Under the pieces are notes generated by a model, which had not been told where the DNA came from, searched no databases, and saw only the letters and a list, made by a program, of their open reading frames with translations. A stretch of DNA of 64,000 nt from Clostridiales bacterium UBA7285 (GTDB lineage: Bacteria > Bacillota > Clostridia > Peptostreptococcales > Anaerovoracaceae), in NCBI GenBank assembly GCA_002472145.1, contig DKRJ01000010.1, positions 18,576 to 82,575 on the forward strand. Direction: 5' to 3'. The translations under genes were made by a program, and so were the position numbers. Below are positions 24,698 through 32,781 of the stretch, piece after piece. Position 1 is the stretch's first letter, and each line of letters opens with the position of its first letter.

Positions 24698-27600
24698 ATG
24701 TTCGAAAAACTATCGGACGCGCCTGTTGCGGAAGTACAGAACGCGCAGGTGGAAAAATGGAAAAAAGATGATCTTCTGGGCAGATGCGTTAAGGCGCGCG
24801 AGGGACAGCCTCAGTTTATTTTCTATGAGGGACCTCCTACGGCAAACGGCATGCCGGGCATCCATCACGTGATGGCCAGGACGCTGAAAGACTCGGTCAA
24901 CAGGTACTGGACGATGAAGGGCTACCAGGTCAAGCGCAAGGCGGGCTGGGACACCCACGGCCTCCCTGTCGAGATCGAGGTCGAAAAGCAGCTCCACATG
25001 AACGGAAAGCAGGACATCGAAAAGTACGGGATCGAGGAATTCAACAAGAAGTGCCGCGAATCCGTCTTCAAATATACGGATAAATGGCGCGAGATGTCCG
25101 AGAGGATGGGATATCTGGTCGACCTGGACGATCCGTACATCACACTCGATAACAACTACATCGAGTCCGGATGGTGGATCCTGAAGAAATTCTTTGACGC
25201 CGGAAAGATATACGAAGGACATAAGATCCTGCCTTACTGCCCGCGCTGCGGGACGGGCCTTGCTTCCCACGAAGTGGCTCAGGGCTATAAGGAGATAAAA
25301 GTCATCTCCCTGACGGTAAAATTTAAGAAGAAGGGCACTGAGAACGAGTATTTCCTGGCATGGACGACCACGGCATGGACGCTTGCCGCAAATATCGCTT
25401 TGACGGTAGGACCTGACATCGAATACGTAAAAGTCCGCATGACCGAAGGCGATGAGAAGGGGAACGTATTCTACGTCGCAAAAGAGCGGGCTGACGCGGT
25501 CCTCGGCGAGGGAAAATACGAAGTCCTCGAGGAGATGAAGGGCTCCGACATGGAGTATATGGAGTATGAGCCCGTCATGCCTTTCTGCCCGCCTAAAGAG
25601 GGCGAAAAAGGTTATTTCGTGACTTGCATGGACTACGTCAGCGTCGAGGACGGCACGGGTATCGTACATACGGCTCCGGCGTTCGGCGAGGACGACTATC
25701 AGTGCGGAGTCAAATACCACCTCCCGGTGATCCAGCCTGTCGACACCCGGGGCTGCTACACAGCCACCCCGTGGAAAGGAAGGTTCATATTCGAAGAAGG
25801 TCTGGACGTCGAGATCATAAAATACCTCGACACGAAGATCCTCTCCAAGCAGAAGATGGTCCACAACTATCCTCACTGCTGGCGCTGCGGGACCCCGCTC
25901 GTGTACTACGCTCATCAGAGCTGGTACATCAAGATGAGCGACTTCAAAGAACAACTTGTCGCGAATAATAATACCGTAAACTGGTACCCTCCGTACGTCG
26001 GAGAAAAGAGATTCGGGAACTGGCTCGCCGAAGTAAAAGACTGGGCCATCTCCCGTTCCAGATACTGGGGAACGCCTATCCCGATCTGGCGCTGCGAATG
26101 CGGGCACCTTGAGTGCGTCGGGAGCCGCGCTGAACTCGTGGAAAAATCCGTGGAACCTATCGACGAGAGCATCGAACTGCACAGACCGTACGTCGACAGG
26201 CTGCACATTAAATGCCCGAAGTGCGGCAAACTCATGACCAGAGTGCCTGACGTCATGGACTGCTGGTTCGACTCCGGAGCCATGCCTTTCGCGCAGTGGC
26301 ATTATCCGTTCGAGCATAAGGACGACTTTGACGAACTGTTTCCGGCGGATTTCATCTGCGAAGGCATCGACCAGACCAGAGGCTGGTTCTATTCGCTGAT
26401 GGCCATCTCTACGTTCGTCGCCGGCCGCGCGCCATATAAGAACGTGCTCGTGAACGACCTCATCTTGGATAAGGATGGGAAGAAGATGAGCAAATCCCGC
26501 GGCAACACGGTTTCGCCGTTTGATTTGTTCGATAAGTACGGGGCTGACGCGACCAGATGGTATTTGCTCGGGATGTCGCCTGCCTGGACGCCTAAGAAAT
26601 TCGACGAGGACGGCCTGAAAGACGTAGTCAGCAAATTCTTCGGCACGCTCAGGAACGTGTATAACTTCTTCGTCCTCTATTCCAACGAAGACGGCATCGA
26701 CGCGGCAAACGTGACCGTGCCTTACGGCGAACGTCCTGAACTGGATCGCTGGATCCTGAGCAAATACAACAGGCTCATAGTCGAGGTCAGGAGCGACATG
26801 GACGCTTACGACCACATGAAGACGGTGAAAGCGATCACTGATTTCGTAGTGGAAGACCTCTCTAACTGGTACATCAGGCGCGCACGCAGGAGATTTTACG
26901 CGTCCGGCATGAGCGAAGATAAGAAGAGCGTCTATGCCACGACGTACGAAGTCCTGGTCGGAGTATCGAAGATGATCGCGCCTTTCGCGCCGTTCATCTC
27001 AGATGAGATCTACACGAAGCTGACCGGAGAGTATACCGTTCACACGGCATATTTCCCTGAGGCGAATACTGGCCTCATCGACGACAAAGAAGAAGAGCGC
27101 ATGGACCTCGTCAGGACCATCTCCACGCTCGGCCGCGGCATCCGTGAGAAGGAGCGCCTTAAGGTGAGACAGCCGCTGACAGAGATCGTCGTCGACGGCA
27201 AGTACGAGCCTCTGATCGGCGACCTCTCCGATCTGATAAAGGACGAACTCAACGTCAAGAACGTCGACTTCGAGAAGGACCTCGGAAAGTTCATGAACTT
27301 CTCTCTGAAGCCTGATTTCAAGGCCTCGGGCCCTGTCCTCGGGAAGAAGATAAAAGACTTCGGCGCGGCTCTGGCAAAGGCCGACCCTGCAGAGATCAAC
27401 GCGGAACTGGAAAAGAACGGCTCCGTCGTCATGAACTTAGGCGGGGAGGACACAGAGATCCCGAAGGAATTCGTCGACGTAAGGATCAACGCTAAGGAAG
27501 GCTTCTCCGTAGCCATGGAGAACAACGTATTCGCGATTCTCGACACGACTCTGACTCCGGAACTCATAAACGAGGGCCTCGCCCGCGAGCTCATCTCCAA

Positions 27601-27811
27601 GGTCCAGCAGCTCAGGAAGCAGGCAGACTACGAGATGATGGACAGGATCGTCATTACTATAGACGAGGACGACGCCGTGAAGGCCGCCGTCGCGGAGCAC
27701 GGCGACTACATCAAAAAAGAGACTCTCGCCGATTCTATAGAGCACGGTGAGTGCGACGCCAGATTCGACCTGAACGGCCACGACACCGGCATCAAAGTGA
27801 AAAGAGTGTGA
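24698..27811 (+). CDS. ileS: Isoleucyl-tRNA synthetase, IleS2 (eukaryotic-like) type
   Basis: Charges tRNA-Ile. The 1037 residues contain the HIGH-like motif in GPPTANGMPGIHHVMART (about residues 46-63), the editing (CP1) domain with TTTAWTLAANIAL, the KMSKSRGNTVSPFD loop (about 595-608), and an anticodon-binding C-terminal part. The GIHH version of HIGH and the length above 1000 residues mark the IleS2 branch shared with eukaryotes, whose members are often less sensitive to mupirocin (known for the branch, not shown here). CPKCGKL and CPRCGTG Cys pairs suggest zinc sites in the insert. The T-box leader ties expression to tRNA-Ile charging. Confidence 0.96.
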   Translation: MFEKLSDAPVAEVQNAQVEKWKKDDLLGRCVKAREGQPQFIFYEGPPTANGMPGIHHVMARTLKDSVNRYWTMKGYQVKRKAGWDTHGLPVEIEVEKQLHMNGKQDIEKYGIEEFNKKCRESVFKYTDKWREMSERMGYLVDLDDPYITLDNNYIESGWWILKKFFDAGKIYEGHKILPYCPRCGTGLASHEVAQGYKEIKVISLTVKFKKKGTENEYFLAWTTTAWTLAANIALTVGPDIEYVKVRMTEGDEKGNVFYVAKERADAVLGEGKYEVLEEMKGSDMEYMEYEPVMPFCPPKEGEKGYFVTCMDYVSVEDGTGIVHTAPAFGEDDYQCGVKYHLPVIQPVDTRGCYTATPWKGRFIFEEGLDVEIIKYLDTKILSKQKMVHNYPHCWRCGTPLVYYAHQSWYIKMSDFKEQLVANNNTVNWYPPYVGEKRFGNWLAEVKDWAISRSRYWGTPIPIWRCECGHLECVGSRAELVEKSVEPIDESIELHRPYVDRLHIKCPKCGKLMTRVPDVMDCWFDSGAMPFAQWHYPFEHKDDFDELFPADFICEGIDQTRGWFYSLMAISTFVAGRAPYKNVLVNDLILDKDGKKMSKSRGNTVSPFDLFDKYGADATRWYLLGMSPAWTPKKFDEDGLKDVVSKFFGTLRNVYNFFVLYSNEDGIDAANVTVPYGERPELDRWILSKYNRLIVEVRSDMDAYDHMKTVKAITDFVVEDLSNWYIRRARRRFYASGMSEDKKSVYATTYEVLVGVSKMIAPFAPFISDEIYTKLTGEYTVHTAYFPEANTGLIDDKEEERMDLVRTISTLGRGIREKERLKVRQPLTEIVVDGKYEPLIGDLSDLIKDELNVKNVDFEKDLGKFMNFSLKPDFKASGPVLGKKIKDFGAALAKADPAEINAELEKNGSVVMNLGGEDTEIPKEFVDVRINAKEGFSVAMENNVFAILDTTLTPELINEGLARELISKVQQLRKQADYEMMDRIVITIDEDDAVKAAVAEHGDYIKKETLADSIEHGECDARFDLNGHDTGIKVKRV

Positions 27812-27812
27812 C

Positions 27813-28862
27813 ATGGAACGCGTCGACCTGAGAGATCTCACTCTCGGCGAAACAGAAGAACTCGTCATGCGTCTGGGAGCGCCGAAATACCGCGCTTCCC
27901 AGATCTTTGACTGGGTGTATAAGGGGAAAACGGACTTCCGGGAGATGACCAATCTTCCGGAAGTTTTCCGTGATAAACTGGCGGAGGCCGCTTACGTGGG
28001 GACGCTCCGGACGCTGCGCTCTCAGGTTTCCGCACAGGACGGGACGCGCAAGTTTCTCTTTGGCCTCCCTGACGGAAACGCCATCGAGACCGTGTTCATG
28101 AAATACAGTTTCGGAAATTCCGTATGTGTTTCGTCTCAGGCCGGATGCCGCATGGGATGCAGGTTCTGCGCCTCGACTAAAAACGGCCTCGAGCGCGGCC
28201 TGACCGCGGGGGAGATCGTCTCTGAGATCATGTCGGCCGAGGCGGAATCGGGCGAAAAGATCGGGCATATCGTCGTGATGGGGACGGGCGAGCCGTTTGA
28301 CAATTACGAAAACGTTTCCAGGTTCATCAGGATAGTGAACGAGAAAAAAGGCCTCTCGATCGGGATGCGCAATATCACCGTGTCGACGTGCGGGATCGTC
28401 CCGATGATAGACAGGTTCGGTGACGAATTCGATCAGGTGAATCTCGCCGTTTCCCTCCACGCGCCGAACGACGGGATGCGTTCGTCCATGATGCCGGTAA
28501 ACAGGAGATACCCGCTTGGCGAGCTGATACCCGCGTGCAGGCGATATACGGAAAAGACAGGGAGGCGGATCACGTTCGAATACACGCTCGTATCCGGCGT
28601 GAACGACAGCCGGGAGTGCATATCTGAACTCGCGGAACTGCTTCACGGGATGCTCTGCCACGTCAATCTCATCCCGCTGAACGCAGTCGAGGGTACGGGG
28701 ATGGCCACCGTGACGAGGAAGCGCGCGGCGGAGATATCTTCTTTTTTGGAGAAAAAAGGTATACCTGCCACGGTGCGCAGAGAACTCGGCTCGGACATCG
28801 ACGCGGCATGCGGACAGCTCAGGCTTAAAACAAATTATCCGTTGAACGGCAAACGCCGTTAG
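27813..28862 (+). CDS. rlmN: 23S rRNA (A2503-C2)/tRNA methyltransferase RlmN
   Basis: A radical SAM enzyme that methylates C2 of A2503 in 23S rRNA and A37 in some tRNAs. The 349 residues carry the 4Fe-4S motif CRMGCRFC (about residues 110-117), the GTGEPFDNYENV SAM segment, and the C-terminal catalytic Cys region (DIDAACGQL, about residue 338). A second catalytic Cys usual for the family is expected in that segment. The N-terminal GAPKYRASQIFDWVYKG is characteristic. The gene begins 1 nt after the ileS stop, so it is in the same operon, but its 3' end contains a promoter for the next gene. Confidence 0.95.
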   Translation: MERVDLRDLTLGETEELVMRLGAPKYRASQIFDWVYKGKTDFREMTNLPEVFRDKLAEAAYVGTLRTLRSQVSAQDGTRKFLFGLPDGNAIETVFMKYSFGNSVCVSSQAGCRMGCRFCASTKNGLERGLTAGEIVSEIMSAEAESGEKIGHIVVMGTGEPFDNYENVSRFIRIVNEKKGLSIGMRNITVSTCGIVPMIDRFGDEFDQVNLAVSLHAPNDGMRSSMMPVNRRYPLGELIPACRRYTEKTGRRITFEYTLVSGVNDSRECISELAELLHGMLCHVNLIPLNAVEGTGMATVTRKRAAEISSFLEKKGIPATVRRELGSDIDAACGQLRLKTNYPLNGKRR

Positions 28863-28870
28863 TGTATAAT
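28842..28870 (+). promoter_or_regulatory. Promoter for the small P-loop gene, inside the rlmN 3' end
   Basis: TTGAAC (28842-28847), 17-bp spacer, perfect TATAAT (28865-28870). It overlaps the last codons of rlmN. Confidence 0.7.
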
Positions 28871-28905
28871 AACTGTAAATTGAGAACTGGAGGGCACGAC
28901 ACGAT

Positions 28906-29328
28906 ATGGTTAAACTTTTAATCGGGCATAAGGGTACCGGCAAAACGAAACTGATGATAGAGCTCGCTAACGAGGAAGTCGAAAAGTCCAACGGCAGCGT
29001 GATCTTTATCAACAAAAATGCCCGTTTGATGTATGACCTGAAGTATAAGATCAGAGTAGTGTGCATGGAGGATTTCGAGCACATCACCAACAGCGACGAG
29101 TATATCGGATTCCTCTACGGCATCATCAGTTCGGATCACGACATCGAGACGATCTATATCGACAGCATCCTGAAACATGCGGATTTCTCGCTCAGCGACA
29201 TTCCGGAGTTCCTCGACAGGCTCCGCGACATCTCGAAGAACTACGGCATGGACTTCGTCGTAAGTCTCTCGGCCGATAAGGAAGAAATGATCGGCGTGGA
29301 TTTCTCCCAGTACGAGATACTGAACTGA
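28906..29328 (+). CDS. Small P-loop NTPase of unknown function
   Basis: A 140-residue protein with a Walker A motif at the extreme N-terminus (GHKGTGKT, residues 7-14), then IFINKNARLMYDLKYKIR and the acidic ETIYIDSILKHADF, whose Asp may act as a Walker B. Homologues in Clostridia are, to my knowledge, often labelled twitching-motility or PilT-like, but this protein is far too short for PilT and lacks its Asp/His boxes. It is probably a cytosolic regulatory ATPase or an ATP sensor. It has its own promoter and is followed by a hairpin. Function unknown. Confidence 0.8.
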   Translation: MVKLLIGHKGTGKTKLMIELANEEVEKSNGSVIFINKNARLMYDLKYKIRVVCMEDFEHITNSDEYIGFLYGIISSDHDIETIYIDSILKHADFSLSDIPEFLDRLRDISKNYGMDFVVSLSADKEEMIGVDFSQYEILN

Positions 29329-29380
29329 CTGAAAACCGGATAAAAATCAAAGAAAACCACAGCAATAATGCTGTCTTACA

Positions 29381-29413
29381 TGACAGAACCGGCGTCGATC
29401 GCCGGTTTTGTCA
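29381..29413. terminator. Terminator-like inverted repeat after the P-loop gene
   Basis: TGACAGAACCGGCG and CGCCGGTTTTGTCA pair around a 5-nt loop with one mismatch; the 3' arm contains T4. A smaller ACAGCA-ATAA-TGCTGT hairpin precedes it at 29359-29374. Confidence 0.6.
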
Positions 29414-29494
29414 TATACAAGCGGCGCGTCCGCATATGTGTTAAAATCAAAAGCGGAAACGTCGTGAAACACTAAAGCGAAAGATCATCAACTT

Positions 29495-30151
29495 ATGGAG
29501 AACAGCAGAACAAATACACGTGCGGCGGCAGGCGCTTCTCTGGCCGCAGTCAAAAGGATATATTCCGATCATGTACCGGAACCTATAGGAAAACATAAAT
29601 TCTATTCGGTGCTCGTCCCTTTTGTCGAAAAAGACGGCAGGCTGTTCCTGCTGCTGGAAAAGCGGGCGAGGGACATGCTCTCGCAGCCTAACGAGATCTG
29701 CTTCCCGGGGGGCCACTTTGAAAAGGGCGAGGCCGCGCTCGACTGCGCTCTGCGCGAGACTAAAGAGGAGATCGGCCTGGAGCGCGGCGACATTAGCGTC
29801 ATCGGCGAAGGGAACGTGCTTTGCGGGTACGCGGACTACACTCTGTCTACGATAATCGCGTCGCTCGATCCTCTTTCGCTGGACAGGATCGTTCTCCAGA
29901 AGGAGGAAGTCGATTCGATCTTTCTTGCGCCGTTCGATTTCTTCGTCGAAAATCCGCCGGAAGATCACTTCCACCTCGTCACGTCAGACATGTCAGGATT
30001 CCCGAACGAAAAGGTCGGGATCGGAAAGGACTACGCGTGGCGCGTGTCAAAGCACAACGTCCCGATCTACCCGCCGTACGAGGGAAAAGTGGTCTGGGGG
30101 ATCACCGCGAGCATAATAGAGGATATGGTCGAAACCGTTAAAAGGCGCTGA
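29495..30151 (+). CDS. Nudix hydrolase, CoA pyrophosphatase type
   Basis: Predicted to split CoA or oxidised CoA to 3',5'-ADP and phosphopantetheine. The 218 residues contain a Nudix box GGHFEKGEAALDCALRETKEEIGL-like stretch at about 71-94, with the metal-binding REx2EE core intact. Immediately before it is the CoA-specific extension pattern, a LLxxR-type segment leading into the FPGG motif (LLLEKRARDML, then ICFPGG), which separates this group from other Nudix enzymes. A beta-rich C-terminal half ends in GITASIIEDMVE, also typical. The start ATG at 29495 has weak ribosome-site support. The next gene follows 3 nt later, suggesting an operon with mnmA. Confidence 0.85.
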   Translation: MENSRTNTRAAAGASLAAVKRIYSDHVPEPIGKHKFYSVLVPFVEKDGRLFLLLEKRARDMLSQPNEICFPGGHFEKGEAALDCALRETKEEIGLERGDISVIGEGNVLCGYADYTLSTIIASLDPLSLDRIVLQKEEVDSIFLAPFDFFVENPPEDHFHLVTSDMSGFPNEKVGIGKDYAWRVSKHNVPIYPPYEGKVVWGITASIIEDMVETVKRR

Positions 30152-30154
30152 AAA

Positions 30155-31315
30155 ATGACCTTAAACACATCATCAAAAAACATCCAGGCAAAGTGCCCGG
30201 CGGGACCTGCGGACACCGCGCGCGCGGCTGATCTTTTCAACGGAGCGGACGTCCGTGGGAAGGCCGTAGTCGCGATGAGCGGGGGAGTAGACAGCTCCGT
30301 CGCCGCGTATCTCACTCTGAGAGACGGGTGCGGGGCGGTCGGCGTGACCCTGAGGCTCCTATGCACCGCCTGCGGCACTGACGGCTCGGGCGACGCAAAG
30401 GACGCAGAGGCGGTCTGCGACAGACTCGGCATGGAGTTCGTGCTCATGGATCTCTCGGATGATTTCAGGCGCGAGGTCATAGACCGTTTCATCGCAGAAT
30501 ACGAGGCCGGCAGGACGCCGAACCCGTGCGTCATCTGCAACAGAACGATCAAATTCGGCAGGCTGTTTGATCTTGCGAGGGACGCCGGCGCATCCCGCAT
30601 AGTCACCGGTCATTACGCAAAGATCAGGAAGGATCCGGCGACGGGGAGATATCTTCTCGTGCGCGCAGATGACAAGCGCAAGGATCAGACGTATGTCCTG
30701 TATTCACTGACTCAGGACAGGCTCGCGATGCTGAGCCTGCCTGTCGGAGAACTGACGAAGGACCAGACGCGCGAGATCGCTGAGGAACGCGGATTTTCCA
30801 ACGCCCGCAAGCACGACAGCCAGGACATATGCTTCATACCGGGCGGAGACTACGCGTCGTTCATAGAGCGCGCGACTGGGAAAAAATACCCGCCGGGAGA
30901 TTTTGTCGGTCCGGACGGCAGCGTCCTCGGCCGCCACAAGGGGATCATCAAATACACGATCGGTCAGAGAAAGGGCCTGGGGCTCGCTCTCGCCGAGCCG
31001 CTCTACGTCTGCGCAAAGGACGTCTCATCGAACAAAGTAATACTCGGGCGCAGCGACGCCCTGTTCTCAAGGAAATTTTTCGTAAAAGACTTAAACTATA
31101 TCGCCTGCGAGCCTCCGGCGTCTGATTTCAGGACGCGGGCAAAGGTCCGCTACAGCCAGAACGACGCCCCGTGCACCGTGCGTCCTCTTTCGCGCGGCAC
31201 GGCGGAGGTCGAGTTCGACGAGCCTCAGCGCGCGATCACGTGCGGCCAGGCGGCTGTTTTCTATGACGGCGACGTAGTGGTAGGCGGCGGGACGATCGCG
31301 GAAAGGCGGCGCTAG
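30155..31315 (+). CDS. mnmA: tRNA-specific 2-thiouridylase
   Basis: Installs the 2-thio group on U34 of tRNA-Lys, Glu and Gln using ATP and persulfide sulfur. The 386 residues show the PP-loop SGGVDSS (about 41-47), the first catalytic Cys in PNPCVICN (about 126-129) and the second in QDICFIPGG (about 226), plus the KYTIGQRKGLG segment and a C-terminal beta-barrel. A ~30-residue N-terminal extension with AKCPAGPADTARA precedes the usual start; an internal start at a Met in VVAMSGG would remove the strand, so the long form is kept. It is tightly packed between the Nudix gene (3 nt) and the methyltransferase gene (1 nt). Confidence 0.94.
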   Translation: MTLNTSSKNIQAKCPAGPADTARAADLFNGADVRGKAVVAMSGGVDSSVAAYLTLRDGCGAVGVTLRLLCTACGTDGSGDAKDAEAVCDRLGMEFVLMDLSDDFRREVIDRFIAEYEAGRTPNPCVICNRTIKFGRLFDLARDAGASRIVTGHYAKIRKDPATGRYLLVRADDKRKDQTYVLYSLTQDRLAMLSLPVGELTKDQTREIAEERGFSNARKHDSQDICFIPGGDYASFIERATGKKYPPGDFVGPDGSVLGRHKGIIKYTIGQRKGLGLALAEPLYVCAKDVSSNKVILGRSDALFSRKFFVKDLNYIACEPPASDFRTRAKVRYSQNDAPCTVRPLSRGTAEVEFDEPQRAITCGQAAVFYDGDVVVGGGTIAERRR

Positions 31316-31316
31316 C

Positions 31317-32660
31317 ATGGGACTTCTCAGGGAACTAAACATGATCTACAGGTCTTCCGAGGCGATGTACAGACGCACGCTCGGTTCAAGGCGCCGCGGC
31401 CTCATACTTCGCGAGGAGGTGACGAGCCCGACCCTCATACGCAGCGAAAGCAGCGGGATGGTGATCGAGGGCGATAACCGCGAGGTGATGGCCGAACTGG
31501 CGATAAATCCCGCGATCGCCGGTAAAATCAACATGATCTACATCGATCCGCCTTTCTTTTCCATGTCCGACTACGAGGCGGTCGCGAAAGCGGGCGGAAG
31601 CACGGTGCGCCATTCGGCATATAAGGACAAGTGGAGCAGCGGCATGGCGGAATACCTGAAAATGCTCGCTCCGCGCCTCATGCAGATGCGCGATCTGATG
31701 GCGGACGACGGTCTGATCTTCGTCCACCTCGACTGGCACGCCGTCGATTCGGTCAAATCGCTCATGGACGAGATCTTCGGCGCCGAGCGCTTTGTCAACG
31801 AGATCATCTGGGAGTATAAATCGGGCGGCAGCAGCAAGAGGCATTTCTCCCGCAAGCACGACAACATACTCGTCTACTCGAAGACAGCTGGATACAAATT
31901 CTTCCCGCTGAAGGAAAAGTCATACAACCGCGGCCTGAAGCCCTACAGATTCAAGGGCGTCGAGGAGTTCGAGGACGAGGTCGGATGGTACACGGTAGTG
32001 AACATGAAAGACGTCTGGAGCATCGACATGGTCGGGCGCACGTCTGCTGAGAGGACCGGGTACGCGACCCAGAAGCCGGAGGCTCTGATCAGGCGCATGA
32101 TAGAATGCTGCACCGAGGAAGGCGATCTCGTCGCGGACTTTTTCTGCGGCAGCGGGACGACCGGCGCGGCGGCGGCAAAACTCGGCAGGCGCTTCATAAT
32201 GGTCGACAAAGGTGGACTGGCGGTCGAGACGGCCGAGGCTCGCCTGATGAAGGACGGCGTCTCCTTCGAGGTGCTCGGCTTCTCAGGAGGAACTGGAGGC
32301 CTGACTGCGTACATCTCCTCCTCGGCGGAGCAGGGACCTTCCGATGATCTCATCAATATAAATGTCACAATCAACTCTGTGAGGATCTCGAACATACCTG
32401 TCCGGCGCGGTGGTGATCAAAAAGCCGACATCAGGGAACTGGCAAAGAAGAGCCCGGAGGAACTGATCCTCATGTGGAGCGTCGACTTTTCCTACGACGG
32501 GAGCGTTCACAGACCGTCCGAACTTTTCCTGCGCGAAAACGGAAAAATTACGATTTCCATGTCCTCACAGGTCAATAAAGGTGATATAATCTCGATAAAA
32601 ATAGTCGATATTTTTGGCAACACGTGCTTCAGGATAATAGACTCGGGATCGCTGTTGTGA
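31317..32660 (+). CDS. Orphan DNA methyltransferase (beta class, N6-A/N4-C)
   Basis: A site-specific amino-methyltransferase. In 447 residues the catalytic motif IV (YIDPPFF, about 78-84) precedes the SAM-binding motif I (ADFFCGSGTTGAAA, about 276-289); this order defines the beta class, as in Mod subunits of type III systems. The N-terminal GDNREVMAEL and the central IIWEYKSGGSSKRHFSRKHD target-region segment also fit. The last ~110 residues form an extra domain I do not recognise. No restriction gene is adjacent; neighbours are mnmA and a tRNA. So it is likely a solitary epigenetic methyltransferase, or its partner is elsewhere. The final 100 nt are AT-rich and hold the tRNA promoter. Recognition sequence unknown. 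Confidence 0.88.
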   Translation: MGLLRELNMIYRSSEAMYRRTLGSRRRGLILREEVTSPTLIRSESSGMVIEGDNREVMAELAINPAIAGKINMIYIDPPFFSMSDYEAVAKAGGSTVRHSAYKDKWSSGMAEYLKMLAPRLMQMRDLMADDGLIFVHLDWHAVDSVKSLMDEIFGAERFVNEIIWEYKSGGSSKRHFSRKHDNILVYSKTAGYKFFPLKEKSYNRGLKPYRFKGVEEFEDEVGWYTVVNMKDVWSIDMVGRTSAERTGYATQKPEALIRRMIECCTEEGDLVADFFCGSGTTGAAAAKLGRRFIMVDKGGLAVETAEARLMKDGVSFEVLGFSGGTGGLTAYISSSAEQGPSDDLININVTINSVRISNIPVRRGGDQKADIRELAKKSPEELILMWSVDFSYDGSVHRPSELFLRENGKITISMSSQVNKGDIISIKIVDIFGNTCFRIIDSGSLL

Positions 32661-32666
32661 TAGAAT
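32638..32666 (+). promoter_or_regulatory. tRNA-Arg promoter inside the methyltransferase 3' end
   Basis: TAGACT (32638-32643), 17-bp spacer, TAGAAT (32661-32666). Transcription would start about 5 nt before the tRNA. Confidence 0.5.
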
Positions 32667-32677
32667 AAGGCATACGT

Positions 32678-32753
32678 GCGCCAGTAGCTCAGGGGATAGA
32701 GTGACACACTCCGAATGTGGAGGCCGGGGGTTCGAATCCCCCCTGGCGCACCA
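32678..32753 (+). tRNA. tRNA-Arg (anticodon CCG)
   Basis: A 76-nt cloverleaf with encoded CCA. The acceptor stem GCGCCAG pairs with CTGGCGC, the discriminator is A, and the D-arm is GCTC/GAGT. The anticodon loop is CTCCGAA with anticodon CCG, reading CGG. The T-arm is GGGGG-TTCGAAT-CCCCC. The anticodon stem has an A-G mismatch at 27-43. CCG is a single-purpose tRNA for the CGG codon. Confidence 0.95.
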
Positions 32754-32781
32754 AAATTTTCGAGTATAGAGATAAAAATAC

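Noticed and set aside
24710..26815. A 701-codon open frame on the minus strand opposite ileS
   Set aside because: It lies antisense to a fully supported ileS gene, has no ribosome site and reads as low-information Arg/Val/Asp-rich sequence. Long antisense frames are common in this GC-rich codon usage.
28906..29328. PilT/type IV pilus retraction ATPase linked to the Tad locus
   Set aside because: The protein is too short and lacks all PilT motifs except a Walker A; it lies 8 kb from the Tad genes in a different operon.
31317..32660. Type III restriction-modification system
   Set aside because: Only the Mod-like methyltransferase is present; no helicase/nuclease (Res) gene lies within reach.
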